A stretch of 64,000 bases of DNA from Cristatella mucedo (lineage: Eukaryota; Bryozoa; Phylactolaemata; Cristatellidae), in NCBI GenBank assembly GCA_009760855.2, contig WPIO01000055.1, positions 2,316,001 through 2,380,000 of the forward strand. Reading direction: 5' to 3'. How positions within the stretch are numbered: the stretch's first letter is position 1; each line of letters starts with the position of its first letter. Positions 42,591 to 53,529 of the stretch are shown one piece after another. Both the position numbers and the translations under genes were made by a program. The notes below the pieces were generated by a model that searched no databases, was not told where the DNA came from, and saw only the letters and a program-made list of their open reading frames with translations.

Positions 42591-44300
42591 TACTTGCGCG
42601 ACCCGCTGCGGACACTCGCGCTATTGCGGCACTCGCTACGGCTAGCGCCCGATGTGCGGGCGACGCTGCTTAGCAGTTCACGCTGCCTGAACGAGCTAGA
42701 TTTCGTAGCGACTTTTTAAACCCGACAGTAACCAAGGCAACAGAACGTCGCGGAGACGGAGCTCTGGAGGCGGTGCCGAACGGAGCGGTTGCCAGCGTCG
42801 GCGTCCTTGACTGGTGCGCCAGTTTCCCGCTGCCCGCCCTCTCGCGGCGAGCGCATCCTCGGGGCTTCGTTGCAGACGGCCGCGTCGCCCAGGAAGACGC
42901 TGCGCCGATAAAAAGAGGGGGCTCGACCCGCGCGAGGTCACCCGTTGGGTCACTGCACTCGGGACAGTGCACACACGCCACCTCCTTCCAGCGGTCCAAG
43001 CCACTCCTCAGCGCCTCACTGGTCCCCGCCGTCGTCGGTGATTCGTTGCGTCTGTCCGTCCGTGCGGCGGCTCTGGCGGAAGAGGCCCGCGCGCCCCTCT
43101 GACGCGTTAATTGACACTCGAACTGAAGCGACGGCTCGCGCGTCAGCTACCGCAACGCTCGTCTCGCGGCGAGCACTTAAGAGAGCGGCGGCGGCGGCGG
43201 CGCCGCCGCTCTCTTAAGTGCTCCGCGTAAGCTACCGAGCGCGTCGCGAGCGCGACGCAGCCCGCCGAGAGCTCGTCCCGTCGCAGCGCGCACGCGGCTG
43301 TACGAGCGTGAAGACGCCACTCCGTCGGCAGCGCCCCGCCCGCGTTCCTCGCCGCCGCAGCGTCGCGGCGTCGACGCGAAGGGCGAGGCTGGCGAACGCG
43401 GCGAGACGGCCCGACGCAACGGCGCTCGCCGACTCTCGCTAGGAAGCTAATCTCGCTAGGAGGCTAATCTCGCTGCGTCACTACTAAACGACTACTTTGC
43501 GAGCGGCGATAAGGCGCCGCAGTCGTCAGCCGGGGCGGCGGTCGTCGTTCCGGCGGCCGCCGCGCTTCTGATCGATTCTCAACTTATTGACGACGGCGAC
43601 AGACGGTGGCGCCAGAGCAGACGATAAGAGAAAGAGAGAGACGGAGGGGTCAGTCGACTCCGTCCAATCCGCCGTCGCGATTAGACGTCGTGCTCCTCCG
43701 CAATCGTTCCGGCTTCTGAAAAGCGGCAGCGGTGCACTTTATGAACCGCTCGCATTTGGAGCGGAACTACCTCCCCCCCCCCGCCGATCGGCGAGCCGAC
43801 AGCGAGCCTCGCTCTCGAGCGAGCGGTAGCGAAAAAAGAGCCGAGACGCAGCGCTAGCTGCAAGGCGGCGCTGGACGCTGTTGCACACGTGACTTCGAAC
43901 GCGAACCCGTGAGAGCTACTCGAATTCGTTGCGCCGGCGGCCGCCGCAGCGTCGGGTCGTCGTCGCACGGCAGTTTACGAACAATAGGAGGTTTTCGGCA
44001 TAAATCGTGGAAAAAACTCGATTGTGAGAGCGTGAGAGCTTTGCTAAGAGTGAGGCTTTGCGCATGAGTCGGAGAGACAACGAGTCAAGCCATGGTATTC
44101 GCAGAGGTTCATTTGGAATGAAAGTCGAAATGAAAGTGGAAGCCGCCGGAAGTCCGAGTCGCCGGAAAGTGACGGCTTGCGAAGCGCTGAATAGCAGTGA
44201 GGTCGGAAAAATCCTAAATAATGTAAATATAAATAAAATAAATATGAAAAAATAAAATCCCTAAATAAAGCAAGTTGGGTCGTAAACAGACGTAATTACA
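42591..44300. other. GC-rich island, coding status unresolved
   Basis: High CpG and GC content with open frames of 60-110 codons on all frames and none with a recognisable domain. Possibly a promoter/CpG-island-like region. Short AT-rich sequence resumes after about 44,200. Confidence 0.35.
43171..43223. repeat. perfect 23-bp-arm hairpin
   Basis: 43,171-43,193 (GAGCACTTAAGAGAGCGGCG plus GCG) is exactly complementary to 43,201-43,223, with the 7-base loop GCGGCGG. Confidence 0.95.
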
Positions 44301-44310
44301 AAAAATATTG

Positions 44311-45165
44311 GTAATAATAAAAATACACCTGATAGCGCGCCCTCAGAGAACTCAATCTCTTTCTAGGCACTTAACAATTGCTGCAAAGGAAACACGATTG
44401 AATGGTGAGTGGTAGCATCCTTGATAAACAGCATGAATAAAATGGTTAGGGGTGACATGCACAGGGTCAGCATGCAAGTTTGGTTAGTGGCAGCATGCAC
44501 AGTGTCAGCACGCATAAGCAGTTGAAGGACGAATCACAGGGACCCACTAAATGCTGACCTAAATAGGTGCGTTTTTAAATGTGGTCAAGTCAGGGAATGT
44601 CGTGACGCAAGTCGGGAGTGAGGCTCCAGACTTTGGAAGCATACGAACTAAATGCACGGCCTCCAAAGCATTTGGGGTTTGTACGAGGTATAGGTAAACA
44701 GTTAGATTCCGAAAAGTGGATGGTACAATGCTTAGCCTGGTAGGGCAGAAGATCTGAGAGATAGGCTGGAGCCAAAGAATGAAGGGACCTAAAAGTGAGC
44801 GACAGAACCTTGAAGTCGATCCGCTGCTTGACTGGTAGCCCGTGCAGGTCGGCAAGAAGCGGTATTGTGTAGCAGCAGCGATGCTTACGACAGACATGCC
44901 TAGCTGCAGAGTTTTGCACCAGCTGTAAGCGCCTGAGTGCACAGGCCGGTAGACCAGCAAGCAGTGAGTTACAGAAGTCAAGACGGGATGTTACAAATGC
45001 ATGGACCAACTTAAATATGGTATCCTTATCTAAAAAAGCCCAAATTTTAGCAATGCTATGTAGCTGAAAGTAGGCAGACTTGACTGTGGAGCTGACGTGG
45101 TCGTCTAACAAAAGGTCACTTTGGAACATGACACCTAGATTTCGCGAAGATTCAATTATCATATC
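44311..45165 (-). mobile_element. L2-A LINE, 5'-truncated
   Basis: The minus strand carries a 190-codon open frame with [38 protein letters not shown] and DLHGLPVKQRIDFKVLSLTF, then the 3' UTR, terminal hairpin and tail. A frame change lies near the C-terminus. Confidence 0.95.
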
Positions 45166-45387
45166 ACAGGAGGACCTGGAAAAAGAGGAGGCGACAGATT
45201 ACTGCCACCACAACGCAACTCGAGGTTGCATTGACTGAGCGAACGAAATTCGAAGGGCTACTTTGGAGAGGGCTGCAAACGGCTTCAGATCGAGGGCACG
45301 GTCGCAAGTCAGCTGACAGGTCTGCTGGCTGCACCGAGCCTCAGCCCAGACGCGAGTGCGGCAGTGGTCTACGCAGTGGTCTAGTTC

Positions 45388-45432
45388 CGACGTTGGGACG
45401 GGCGACTTCGGACGTCGCCCGTCCCAACGTCG
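45388..45432. repeat. perfect 19-bp-arm hairpin
   Basis: 45,388-45,406 (CGACGTTGGGACGGGCGAC) pairs exactly with 45,414-45,432. The loop is 7 bases, TTCGGAC. Confidence 0.95.
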
Positions 45433-45989
45433 CTGCTGAGTCGCTCGGCCATCAGGCAGCGACCGGGCACGATCCGGTTGCCGCGGCGAGCACACGCGCG
45501 CTTAGAGTAAAAGCTCCGCTCGCGAGCGGCGGGCGGCGCTCGGGGTGAAGAGTGCCGCCCGCGTCACGCGCCTCGGCCACCGCGGCCGCTCGCACGTCAG
45601 CGGCGGCGGCGGCTGGTAGATCCGGTTGCTGAGGCGGCCGCTGCGGCCGAAATCCCCGAGACGACCGTCGATACGACAGCGAACGAGCGCTGCAGCTGAG
45701 CTATAGGTCGGGAGACGACCGCAATCGCAATCCGCTGGCGCGCAGATCGCGCGGCGGCAGCAACGGTAGCGACGGCGGCTCCGTCAGCGGCGTTACCTCG
45801 TCGTCGCTCGAACCTCGCTCTGGCCAGCCTCACGAACTCCGGCTCCTCGTCCGTCTGCTCTCTCGCAGTGGCAGTGGCAGGGTCCGCGAGCCGGGCGGCT
45901 GCGAAAGGACACCGCCGTGTGCTGCGAGTCTCGCGACTTTCGGCTTCGCGGCGCGCGTCAGCGTCGCTCCTGCGGCCAGCGGCGAAAGA

Positions 45990-45990
<1 letters not shown>

Positions 45991-46061
<71 letters not shown>
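45991..46061. repeat. (CT)n microsatellite
   Basis: About 35 CT units inside a GC-rich island. Confidence 0.95.
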
Positions 46062-46064
<3 letters not shown>

Positions 46065-46121
46065 AGCGCCGCCGCCGTCGATCCGTAGGCGGCGGCAGCA
46101 GCAGCAGCGGCCGCGCTACCG

Positions 46122-46209
46122 AGAGAGAGTTCAAAGTTCCGAGGCAGAGAGTTCAAAGTTCCGAGGCAGAGAGTTCAAAGTTCCGAGGCAGAGAGTTCAA
46201 AGTTCCGAA
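46122..46209. repeat. 22-bp tandem repeat, four units
   Basis: The unit is GAGGCAGAGAGTTCAAAGTT plus CC, nearly identical between copies. Confidence 0.95.
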
Positions 46210-46883
46210 GCAGAAGACCAAAGACCATTGGCCACCCTCGCAGCGCGCGGATGCCGATCGGCCGCGGCGCCGGCGGTTCGCTCGGCGCGTGCGCTGCTTA
46301 CCCGCCGACTGCGACCGTCGGACCGTCGCGGCCTTCTTGGTGGCCTGAGGAGAGGAGCGAAGGCGAGTCGCGTGAGAGCGGGGCGAGCGTGTGCTCCGCC
46401 GCTCGCGCGCGCCGCGAGCCTGGACGCCGCCGCACGGCGAAGCTTCAGAGCCGTCGAGGGAAAGTGGGAGCAAAATCGGCGCATTTCAGTGGGAGCAGAG
46501 ACGCACGCGCCGCGATCGCGCGCATTTCGCACGCGCGATCCTGGCTTTTCTGGCAGTCGATCAATGATCTTGCATCGCCACCTATCGGGCTCGTTTCGCG
46601 CTGCCACCCAGCAAGCGGCAATGCGAGGGAGCCTGAACCGCAGCGGGAAGCGGAAGCGGCGCAGACTCTCCGTCGCACTCGCCGATCAATCGTGTCGCGT
46701 CGCGTCGAATTCCGCCGATCGGGCCGCCGGAACCGAGCTCCGCACCGGCCCGGCCCGTCCCCTCAGTGGGAGCACCGACGACGAGCGAGCGGACTGCGAG
46801 CGTCGGTCCCGCTCCGATCAGCCGCCCCAAGGTAATCGCAGCGCCGAAAAAGGAGCGGCGTCGCCGCGCGCGCTCCCGCCCCT

Positions 46884-46897
46884 CATTATAAATAGAT
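46884..46897. repeat. target-site duplication, left copy
   Basis: CATTATAAATAGAT, identical to 47,931-47,944, flanks the L2-A copy between them. Confidence 0.9.
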
Positions 46898-47930
46898 CAT
46901 TAATAATAATAATAACAATAACAATGCACTTGATAAAGCGCCCTCAGAGAACTCAATCTCTCTCTAGGCGCTTTACATTTGCTGCAAAGGGAAATGCAAT
47001 TGAATGGTGAGTAAAATCATGCTTGAAAAACAAACGAAATGAATAATATGGTTAGGGGTGACATGCACAGGGTCAGCATGCAAATGTGGTTAGTGGCAGC
47101 ATGCACAGTGTCAGCACTCATAAGCACATCAAGGACAAATCACAGGGACCCACTAAATGCTGTCCTAAATAGGTGTGTTTTTAGGTTCCTTTTAAATGTG
47201 GTCAGGTCAGGGGATGTTCTGACGCAGGTCGGGAGGGAGTTCCAGGCTTTGGGAGCATACGAACTAAATGTACGGTCTCCAAAGGATTTAAGGTTTGTAC
47301 GAGGTATTTCTAGACTGTTGGATTCCGAAAAGCGGGTCGTACGATGCTTGGCCTGATGGGGGAATATGTCGGAGAGACAGACTGGAGCCATAGAATGAAG
47401 GGACCTAAAAGTGTGCGACAAAACCTTGAAGTCAATCTGTCGCTTGTCTGGTAGCCAGTGCAGGTCCGCGAGAAGTGGAGTAATGTGGCAACTGCGACGC
47501 TCACGACAGACAAGCCTAGCTGCAGAGTTTTGCACCAGCTGCAATCGCCTGATCGCACATGCTGGAAGGCCAGTAAGCAGTGAGTTGCAGAAGTCGAGAC
47601 GAGATGTCACGAATGCATGGACCAACTTGGACGTGGTATCCTTATCTAAACAAGCCCGAAATTTAGCAATATTATGAAGCTGAAAATTGGCAGATTTGAC
47701 TGTGGAGCTGATATGGTCGTCTAACGAGAGGTCGCTTTGGAATATGACACCTAGATTTCGAGCTGATTCGACAGGAGATACGCTCGCAGAGCCAATTTTG
47801 AGCGTCAGCCTTTCCAATTTCTGAATCACACTGGGTTTGCCCATAACTAGTAAGTTAGTTTTGTCATCGTTTAGTTTTAGAAAATTTGCTGCCATCCATG
47901 TGCGGATGTCATCAATGCATGCTAAATAGA
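46898..47930 (-). mobile_element. L2-A LINE, 5'-truncated, young, with 14-bp TSD
   Basis: The minus strand has an uninterrupted 251-codon frame (47,895-47,140) from [19 protein letters not shown] to the native C-terminus FKRNLKTHLFRTAFSGSL, then the 3' UTR, terminal hairpin and a TTATTATTA tail. CATTATAAATAGAT is repeated exactly on both sides. It lacks YADD and everything upstream. It is the best-preserved 3' half in the window. Confidence 0.97.
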
Positions 47931-47944
47931 CATTATAAATAGAT
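47931..47944. repeat. target-site duplication, right copy
   Basis: CATTATAAATAGAT, the 5'-side partner of 46,884-46,897 for the minus-strand L2-A. Confidence 0.9.
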
Positions 47945-48060
47945 TAGATAGTCAGCGGCCACGACATTTCCTCGCGAGCCGCGAGCGAGCGCTCAGAGCC
48001 GCGCGCGCGCAGAGCCGCGCTCTCACCGCTACTTCCTGCTGCTCCTCCTCGGGCTCCGCC

Positions 48061-48098
48061 GCCGACGCCGCGCTGCGGCGGCGGAGCGCGGCGTCGGC
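48061..48098. repeat. 14-bp-arm GC-rich hairpin
   Basis: GCCGACGCCGCGCT at 48,061-48,074 pairs with 48,085-48,098 around GCGGCGGCGG. Confidence 0.85.
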
Positions 48099-49391
48099 CG
48101 CCGATCCTCGCGGCGGCGGAGCGGTGCGGAGGTGCGCCGCCGCCGCCTCTCCCGGAGCGCCGCCAGCGGCGGCAGGATGACGGCCCGCAGCTGCCAAGAA
48201 AGCGAAGCGGTTCGCAGAGCTTCGCTCCGGAAGGAAGGTGACGCGGCGGCCGCGGCGAGAGGGCGGCCAATGTTCGTTTCTCTGCTCCGGGCTGTACCGC
48301 GGGCAGGCCAACTCCGCTCCGCGTCCCTGTGCTTACAGGACACTCTGAGCTCGAAGTTGGAAAATCAGATTTTAAGGCGGCGAGCGGTAAAGGCTGCAGC
48401 GGACATGTTGCACGCTACCGGTAATGACGTTAGTGAAACGTGGCCGCGCAGAGAAACGCTGCAGCTATAGCATGAGCGCTCAGTGGGCGTCGTAGCAAGT
48501 AGGAAGCGGAAGACTTGGAGCGAGACTGCCGTCTAAACCTCTCACAAACCGGAAGACCCAAGTAAGACTCGAGTATGTAGGAAGCAGGTAGGGAGTAAGA
48601 CTCGCCGTCTAAACCAGGCTTCAAGCTACGAGGTGGCCCTAACGGCAGCTGAATCTAACATTGGCGTGGCGCTTTACTTTGAATACAAGTGGGTTCTACG
48701 CCATTGCGACAGTCGTCCAGTCGCCTTTGCGGCTCAGTTACTTCGTCGTATGCGTCGTTTTCCCTCTGCGGCTGTCGAATAGATTTCACTACACTACGGA
48801 ACGGATGTAAACTGTTTATAATAAGTTAAGTGTCTGGTCTCTCTTCAATTTCTGCCGCGCTCGGGTGCCATCGGAAAACCCGCGATCACTGTCTCCGCTC
48901 CTACAACTCGTTAGCCGTTCATTGACGAATGCTTAACCGTGCGCCGCGCGACGTCGGTCGGTCGGTCGGCCCACACTCGTCTGCTCGCTGCGACAGCGAG
49001 GCTCCCTGCGCTTGCGGCCTAAGGGCGTCAGTCAGTGCCGAAGAAGCCCTCACAGCGAGCTCGCATCGCGCTCGCAGCGCAGCGTCGAGAACGCGGATCG
49101 CGGAATCACGCGGCGACGAGAGGCGGCGCCGCGGCGCTCGTCCCGACGCACCTCCGTTGGCGACCGGAACATCAGGCGCCTCCGGGCGCCGTTGAGCGGC
49201 AGCGGTAGCAGCAGCCTCCGCGGCGCCGCCTGGCGGGCTCGCCTGAGCGGCTCGCGGCGGCGCTCCGCTCCTCCCCCTCCTCATCATCGCCGCCGCCGCC
49301 GCCTCCTCCTCGGGTTGCTGAGCTGCAGCAGCCTCCGCGGCGCCGTCTGCCGCCCGCCGCTGCGGCGGCGGCGGCGGCGGCTCCTCGTCGG

Positions 49392-49430
49392 CGCCGACGC
49401 TCGACGTCGTTGCGACGTCGAGCGTCGGCG
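49392..49430. repeat. perfect 18-bp-arm hairpin
   Basis: CGCCGACGCTCGACGTCG at 49,392-49,409 pairs exactly with 49,413-49,430. The spacer is TTG. Confidence 0.95.
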
Positions 49431-49546
49431 GCGGTCGGCTTAGGTCCTTTAGGGACACCTGCGGTCTGCTCGGCGGAGCGGCGACGTCCAGAGCGGGCGT
49501 GCTGCCGTAGGCTTCTGCAGAAGAGCGCAGCGCGCAGCTGACTGCG

Positions 49547-49599
49547 CTAGGAGCCGTGCAGCTCGCCGTCGTCGCCGGCGGCAAAGCGATGCGAGCGGA
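49547..49599 (-). CDS. candidate terminal exon of the disordered protein
   Basis: The minus strand has a strong acceptor (ATCCTCTGCATCCTCTCAG, AG at 49,601-49,600). Joined to the single spare base of the exon ending at 51,093, it reads VRSHRFAAGDDGELHGS and then TAG. If it is joined in phase 0 instead, the frame stays open for more than 200 Ala/Pro-rich codons. The phase match favours the short ending. Confidence 0.35.
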
Positions 49600-49812
49600 C
49601 TGAGAGGATGCAGAGGATTAAAAGCGTCCGGCTGGCGCTGTCGCGTAGCTCAGTGGGCGGAGCCCGACCGGCGACGCGCGACCGCGGCGGCGCGAAACGG
49701 GCGCGGCGAGCTGGATTCGCGCGCGGCGGCGCGGAACGGCGCGCGGTCGTCCCGCTCGCGCGGGATTAGTGAGACCGACTCCCGCCATCGAGCGATAATT
49801 AGGCGGTCGACG

Positions 49813-49819
49813 CGAGAGA

Positions 49820-49889
<70 letters not shown>
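49813..49889. repeat. (GA)n microsatellite
   Basis: About 38 GA units between GC-rich sequences. Confidence 0.95.
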
Positions 49890-49894
<5 letters not shown>

Positions 49895-50319
49895 GCCGCG
49901 CCGCCGCCGCTGCGGTCAGACCTCCATTAAGTCCCCCGCCCGCGGCCGCTAGTCTCGGCGACCGCTCGTGCAGTTGGACGGTCGATACGCGCGCGTCGAG
50001 TGTTTGCTGGCGCGCGGCGCGTGATTCACCGCGGTCATCTCGCAGGACGCCTCCTGCGGTGGCGACAAAGCCCGCCGGCTGTCAAGATTTTTTGTAAAGC
50101 CCAGCTCCGCCGAGAGCCGTTGCGTCCGCCGCCCGAGCGCGCAGCGAAGCGAGGCGGCGCCGGCCGTTTTCTCGTCGCTGAGAACCAGCGCTCCTACCGA
50201 CGCCTCCGCCGCTCGCTCGGTTGCTCTCGCTACGAGAAGAGCGCTCGCAGCCGTGCGGAGCGGAGCTTGGCGGAAGGCTCGCCAGCGCCGACGCTGAAGC
50301 AACCGCAGCAGACGCGAGG

Positions 50320-50356
50320 CGGAAGCGACCGCAGCAGCGCGAGCGCGGTCGCTTCC
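50320..50356. repeat. perfect 13-bp-arm hairpin
   Basis: CGGAAGCGACCGC at 50,320-50,332 pairs with GCGGTCGCTTCCG at 50,344-50,356. Confidence 0.9.
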
Positions 50357-51092
50357 GAGCGGGCCATCGATCCGCGTTGGCTGACGGCAGCGAGTCCGCG
50401 GCGAGCCGGACGTGGCTTTTACCCTTCGATCTCTTGGATTTGGCGCGCGTTTCCACCGGGCGCCGCATGCGGCAAGCTCGCCAGGCGAGACCCTAGCTAA
50501 CTGCAAGTCGACGGCAGCTTCCGGCGTCGCTTCGAGCAGCTTGCGGCGTCGGCTTCGAGCTTGCGGCGTCGCACGCCAGCGAGCACCATCGAGCACCGAG
50601 CAGCACTTGCGCATGAGGGGGGCGCGACAGACGAGGTCGAGGTCGCGTTTTCGTCGTACCGACGGCTCTAGCCGTCGGCTCGACGCGTCCATTTCGTCGT
50701 TCGTCCTTCCTCTCGCGAATTCTGCACCGGCGTACGGGGGACGTCGCCTCCATCCCGTCTGCTCTCCCCCTCCGCCCCCGCAGGCGGCGGCTCCTACTCT
50801 GTCGATCGATAGTTATTGAATTGAAGCTCCCGAAGTTCGAGCGGCCGTCTCGTTTGCGGGACTTGACCCGCCGCGGCTCGCTGCTCGACGCTCGGAGCGG
50901 GCGCTGGGCAGCGCGCGAGCGCCGCAGCTCCGACGCTCGAGACGCTTGCGGCCAAAACGCGAACCCTCGGCGCTGCACTGCGCTGCGCTGCGCCGCCGCG
51001 AAGCCCAGAGCTCCGCTCTCTTCGCGCCCGCCTCCTCCTCCCTTTGACGAGCATCGCCGCACCGGTACCGACGACGCGCTACCCGCACTCAC

Positions 51093-53034
51093 CGTTCCGG
51101 TCCTTGAACATGCGGCTCAGCCGCCGCGATTTGTCCGCCGCCACCAGAATCCAGCTCGGTATGGCCGCCGCCGCTGCAATGCCGCGCGATGGACCGACGG
51201 GAGACGCTACCGCCGCCGCCGCCGGCAGAGATCGTCGCTCCGCCGCCGGCGCAGTCGCTCGCCACGACGTCGGCGGCAGCGGCGGCATCCGCGGCGACGG
51301 TTGCGGCGACCACGGAGCGACCGACTTGGCCTGCCTCACGTTGTCGACGGACAGCGATCGCGGAGCGGGCCGCGCCGCCGCGGCCCACAGCGTCGGCGCA
51401 CGCGGCGCGGCGGTGGCGCCCGGCGTCTCGTCGTCGTCAGAGCGATCGACTGGCCAATACTCGCTCGTCGGGCGCCGCGCTTCGAAAGCCGCGCGCGGCG
51501 GCGGCGGCGGCCGTGCTTCGTGGCCTGCGGCGGCGGCCGCGCCGCCGCCCGGCGGCATCCGCCTCTCAGCTGAGGCGAGGCGACTCCTCAAGAAGTTGAC
51601 GGGCGTCTCCTCCGGCCGCGAAACGTCCGCCGCGTCGACGAAGACGTCGCCTGCCGGACTCGCCGGCGGCGTTGACAGCTGCGCGTCGACGCCGCCGCTC
51701 CGTCCGCCGGCATCTGCGTCGCAGCCTTCAGCAGCGCTCTGCCTCGCTTCCGTTCGCCGCGCGAACCCGTCGCCAGATGCCGATGATCGATCAGCGGCGT
51801 CGACGCCGCCGCCGCCGTCGAGTGCACCGCTCGCGAAACGTCGCCCGATCGCCGCCGCGCCGCCGGCTTCGTCGCCTGGCTCGCGCATGTTTGCCCGGGC
51901 TGGCTCCGCGGCGTCGCCACTCGTCGTCTCCGATCGGAGAGAGCGGTCATGCCCGAGGTCACCGGGCGGGGCCGGTCGACCGCCATCGACGCGACGTCCG
52001 GCGGCCGCGGCGGAAGGCGCACCGAATCCGCGTCCGGCGGCCGCGTCCGGCGACCGCGCGCGCAGGTTCGCGGTCGATCCGCGCTCAGCGATCCGCAGGT
52101 GCGGATGCGGATGTGCGGAGGCTCCGCGGAACGGCTGCAGAGTCGTCGCTGGCGAGGCCTCGCCGCCGCCGCCGACGCCGCTTGCGCAGAGCAGCGGTTG
52201 TGAAGCGTACATCGACCGACGTCCGTCGGAGGCCGCCGCGGCAGCCGAGCCGTAGCCGTACAGTCGCAGGCTGTGCTTCCTGCGCGGCGGCGCGAGCGGC
52301 AACGGCGTCCAGTGCTGCAGCGAGACGACGCTCGTCGCCATCGCCGGTCCGTCGGCGGCGGAGGCGGCAGCCTCGCTCTGTACCCACTCGGCCGCCATGC
52401 GCGCTGCTGCCTTCGCCGACGCCGCGCGGCCAGTGCGCACGGGCGCTCGCGGTGCGCTCGCCGCGCCCTCTAGCGATTGGCGGCTGCTCGCGTCGGCTTC
52501 TCTTTGTCGTTCGCTTCGCCCGATTTTATCCGCCGATTCCCCAGGGCGTTGCAGCTCCGAAGCGTCATCGCCGCCGCCGCCGCCGCCGCCGTCGGCCGCG
52601 AGCAGCGGACGCCGGGCGCTCGCTTCGCCGCCGCTTCCGGCCCGGCTCGACGTCACCGCCTCCGCCGCAGCCACAGCGCGCGATTCGACGCTCGCCCAAG
52701 AGGCGCGGCGGCGGCGGCGGTCCAGACTCAGCTCCGACGAGGCGACGGCGGCAGCGAGCGGCGGTCCTATCGGCGCCAGGAGATCGGCGGCGTGCGACGG
52801 CGCCGAAGCGGCGGCGGCAGGCAGCTCGCGGCTCGGCGTCGCTGCCGCGGCGGCGGGATCGCGCCGGACGCCGGGCGGCGACGCTCGCGACGCCTCCGAG
52901 CGGTGTCGGCGCTCGGTCGTGACGTCGTCGCCTCTCGCACCGCCGCGGCCGCCGCGCTCGAAGCCGTCGCGTTCATTCCGAGCTTCGCCCGCGTCGCTCC
53001 TCGCGCTAGCAACTTCCTGACGTCCATTGACCAA
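51093..53034 (-). CDS. long Ala/Pro/Ser-rich (disordered) coding exon, unknown protein
   Basis: On the minus strand 647 codons are open, ending …SRRLSRMFKDRN plus one base, directly before a canonical GTGAGT donor (51,092-51,087). The sequence is Ala/Arg/Ser/Pro-rich and probably disordered. It has patches that look selected rather than random: SLQHWTPLPLAPPRRKHSL, SVAPWSPQPSPRMPPLPPTS, FVDAADVSRPEETPVNFLRS, and a basic end. A possible acceptor (TTTACTTTTACGTAG) lies at 53,036-53,035, but this end is SINE-derived, so the true upstream border may differ. Shorter plus frames of 403 and 416 codons overlap it; in such GC-rich DNA this alone proves nothing. I do not recognise the protein; scaffold- or GEF/GAP-type proteins often carry such regions. 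Confidence 0.45.
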
Positions 53035-53100
53035 CTACGTAAAAGTAAATGTCAGCTGATTTAACAACCTCACTTACATGGTGCGCGAAGTGGGCGGGGA
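53024..53100 (-). mobile_element. SINE1 3'-end fragment at the exon border
   Basis: The minus strand reads CACCATGTAAGTGAGG…GTTAAATCAGCTGACATTTA, then CTTTTACGTAG and GTCAATGGAC. It matches the SINE1 variant at 5,371-5,450, including the tail and the next ten bases. It contains both a GTAAGT and an AG 43 bases apart. Confidence 0.65.
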
Positions 53101-53339
53101 TGATCACGAGCCTCCAAAACTCACCTAACTACGCTACTTGAAAGAGAGGAATCGACATCTCTACATCAATCGATCTCTACATCAATCAATCTCCACATCA
53201 ATCAATCTCTTCATCTTGAGGAGAATACTGTAGGCAGCTGCTCCGTAGGGAGGTGGAGCCAGTGGTGGGGGCCAGTGGCTGGCAAACCGAGATTGATGAA
53301 TCTCAATCACGAATTTCTGAATCCGGTTTGAAAGTACTA

Positions 53340-53398
53340 TACACACGCACGCACGCACGCATGCATGCACACACACGCATGCACACACACGCACGCAT

Positions 53399-53447
<49 letters not shown>

Positions 53448-53448
53448 A
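53340..53448. repeat. (CACG/CA)n and (TA)n microsatellite
   Basis: Mixed ACGC/ATGC/CA units to 53,430, then TA. It lies just left of the second satellite-carrying element. Confidence 0.9.
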
Positions 53449-53529
53449 ACATACGTATGTAGGCACAGTAGCAAAAGCGCACAAAACAAAAGCGAGCAAT
53501 GCTAGCAACCCCAAAAAATGCTTCCACAA

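Larger units (their letters stand above)
45166..46883. other. GC-rich island, coding status unresolved
   Basis: It contains a hairpin, a (CT)n tract and a 22-bp tandem repeat. On the plus strand CCCCAAG|GTAATC (donor at 46,832) would be a usable 5' splice site for a first exon. The frames upstream are Arg-rich and unconvincing. Confidence 0.3.
47945..49546. other. GC-rich region, possible 3' UTR/flank of the minus-strand gene
   Basis: A minus frame of 221 codons (49,584-48,919; PPPPPPQRRAADGAAEAAAA…) is open and Ala/Pro-rich. It could be an alternative coding frame of the exon that starts at 49,599, or plain GC-rich 3' UTR. No domain was recognised. The AT-richer part (48,640-48,900) holds nothing recognised. 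Confidence 0.3.

Noticed and set aside
45868-47010. 380-codon plus frame
   Set aside because: It spans a (CT)n tract, a 22-bp tandem repeat and part of an L2-A tail, so it cannot be one protein.
49640-49720. tRNA gene suggested by GTAGCTCAGTGGG (A-box-like)
   Set aside because: No B box (GGTTCRANTCC) follows at the right distance and no cloverleaf can be drawn.
51044-52922. 403- and 416-codon plus frames
   Set aside because: Arg-rich shadows of the longer minus frame in CpG-dense DNA; no splice signal or domain supports them.
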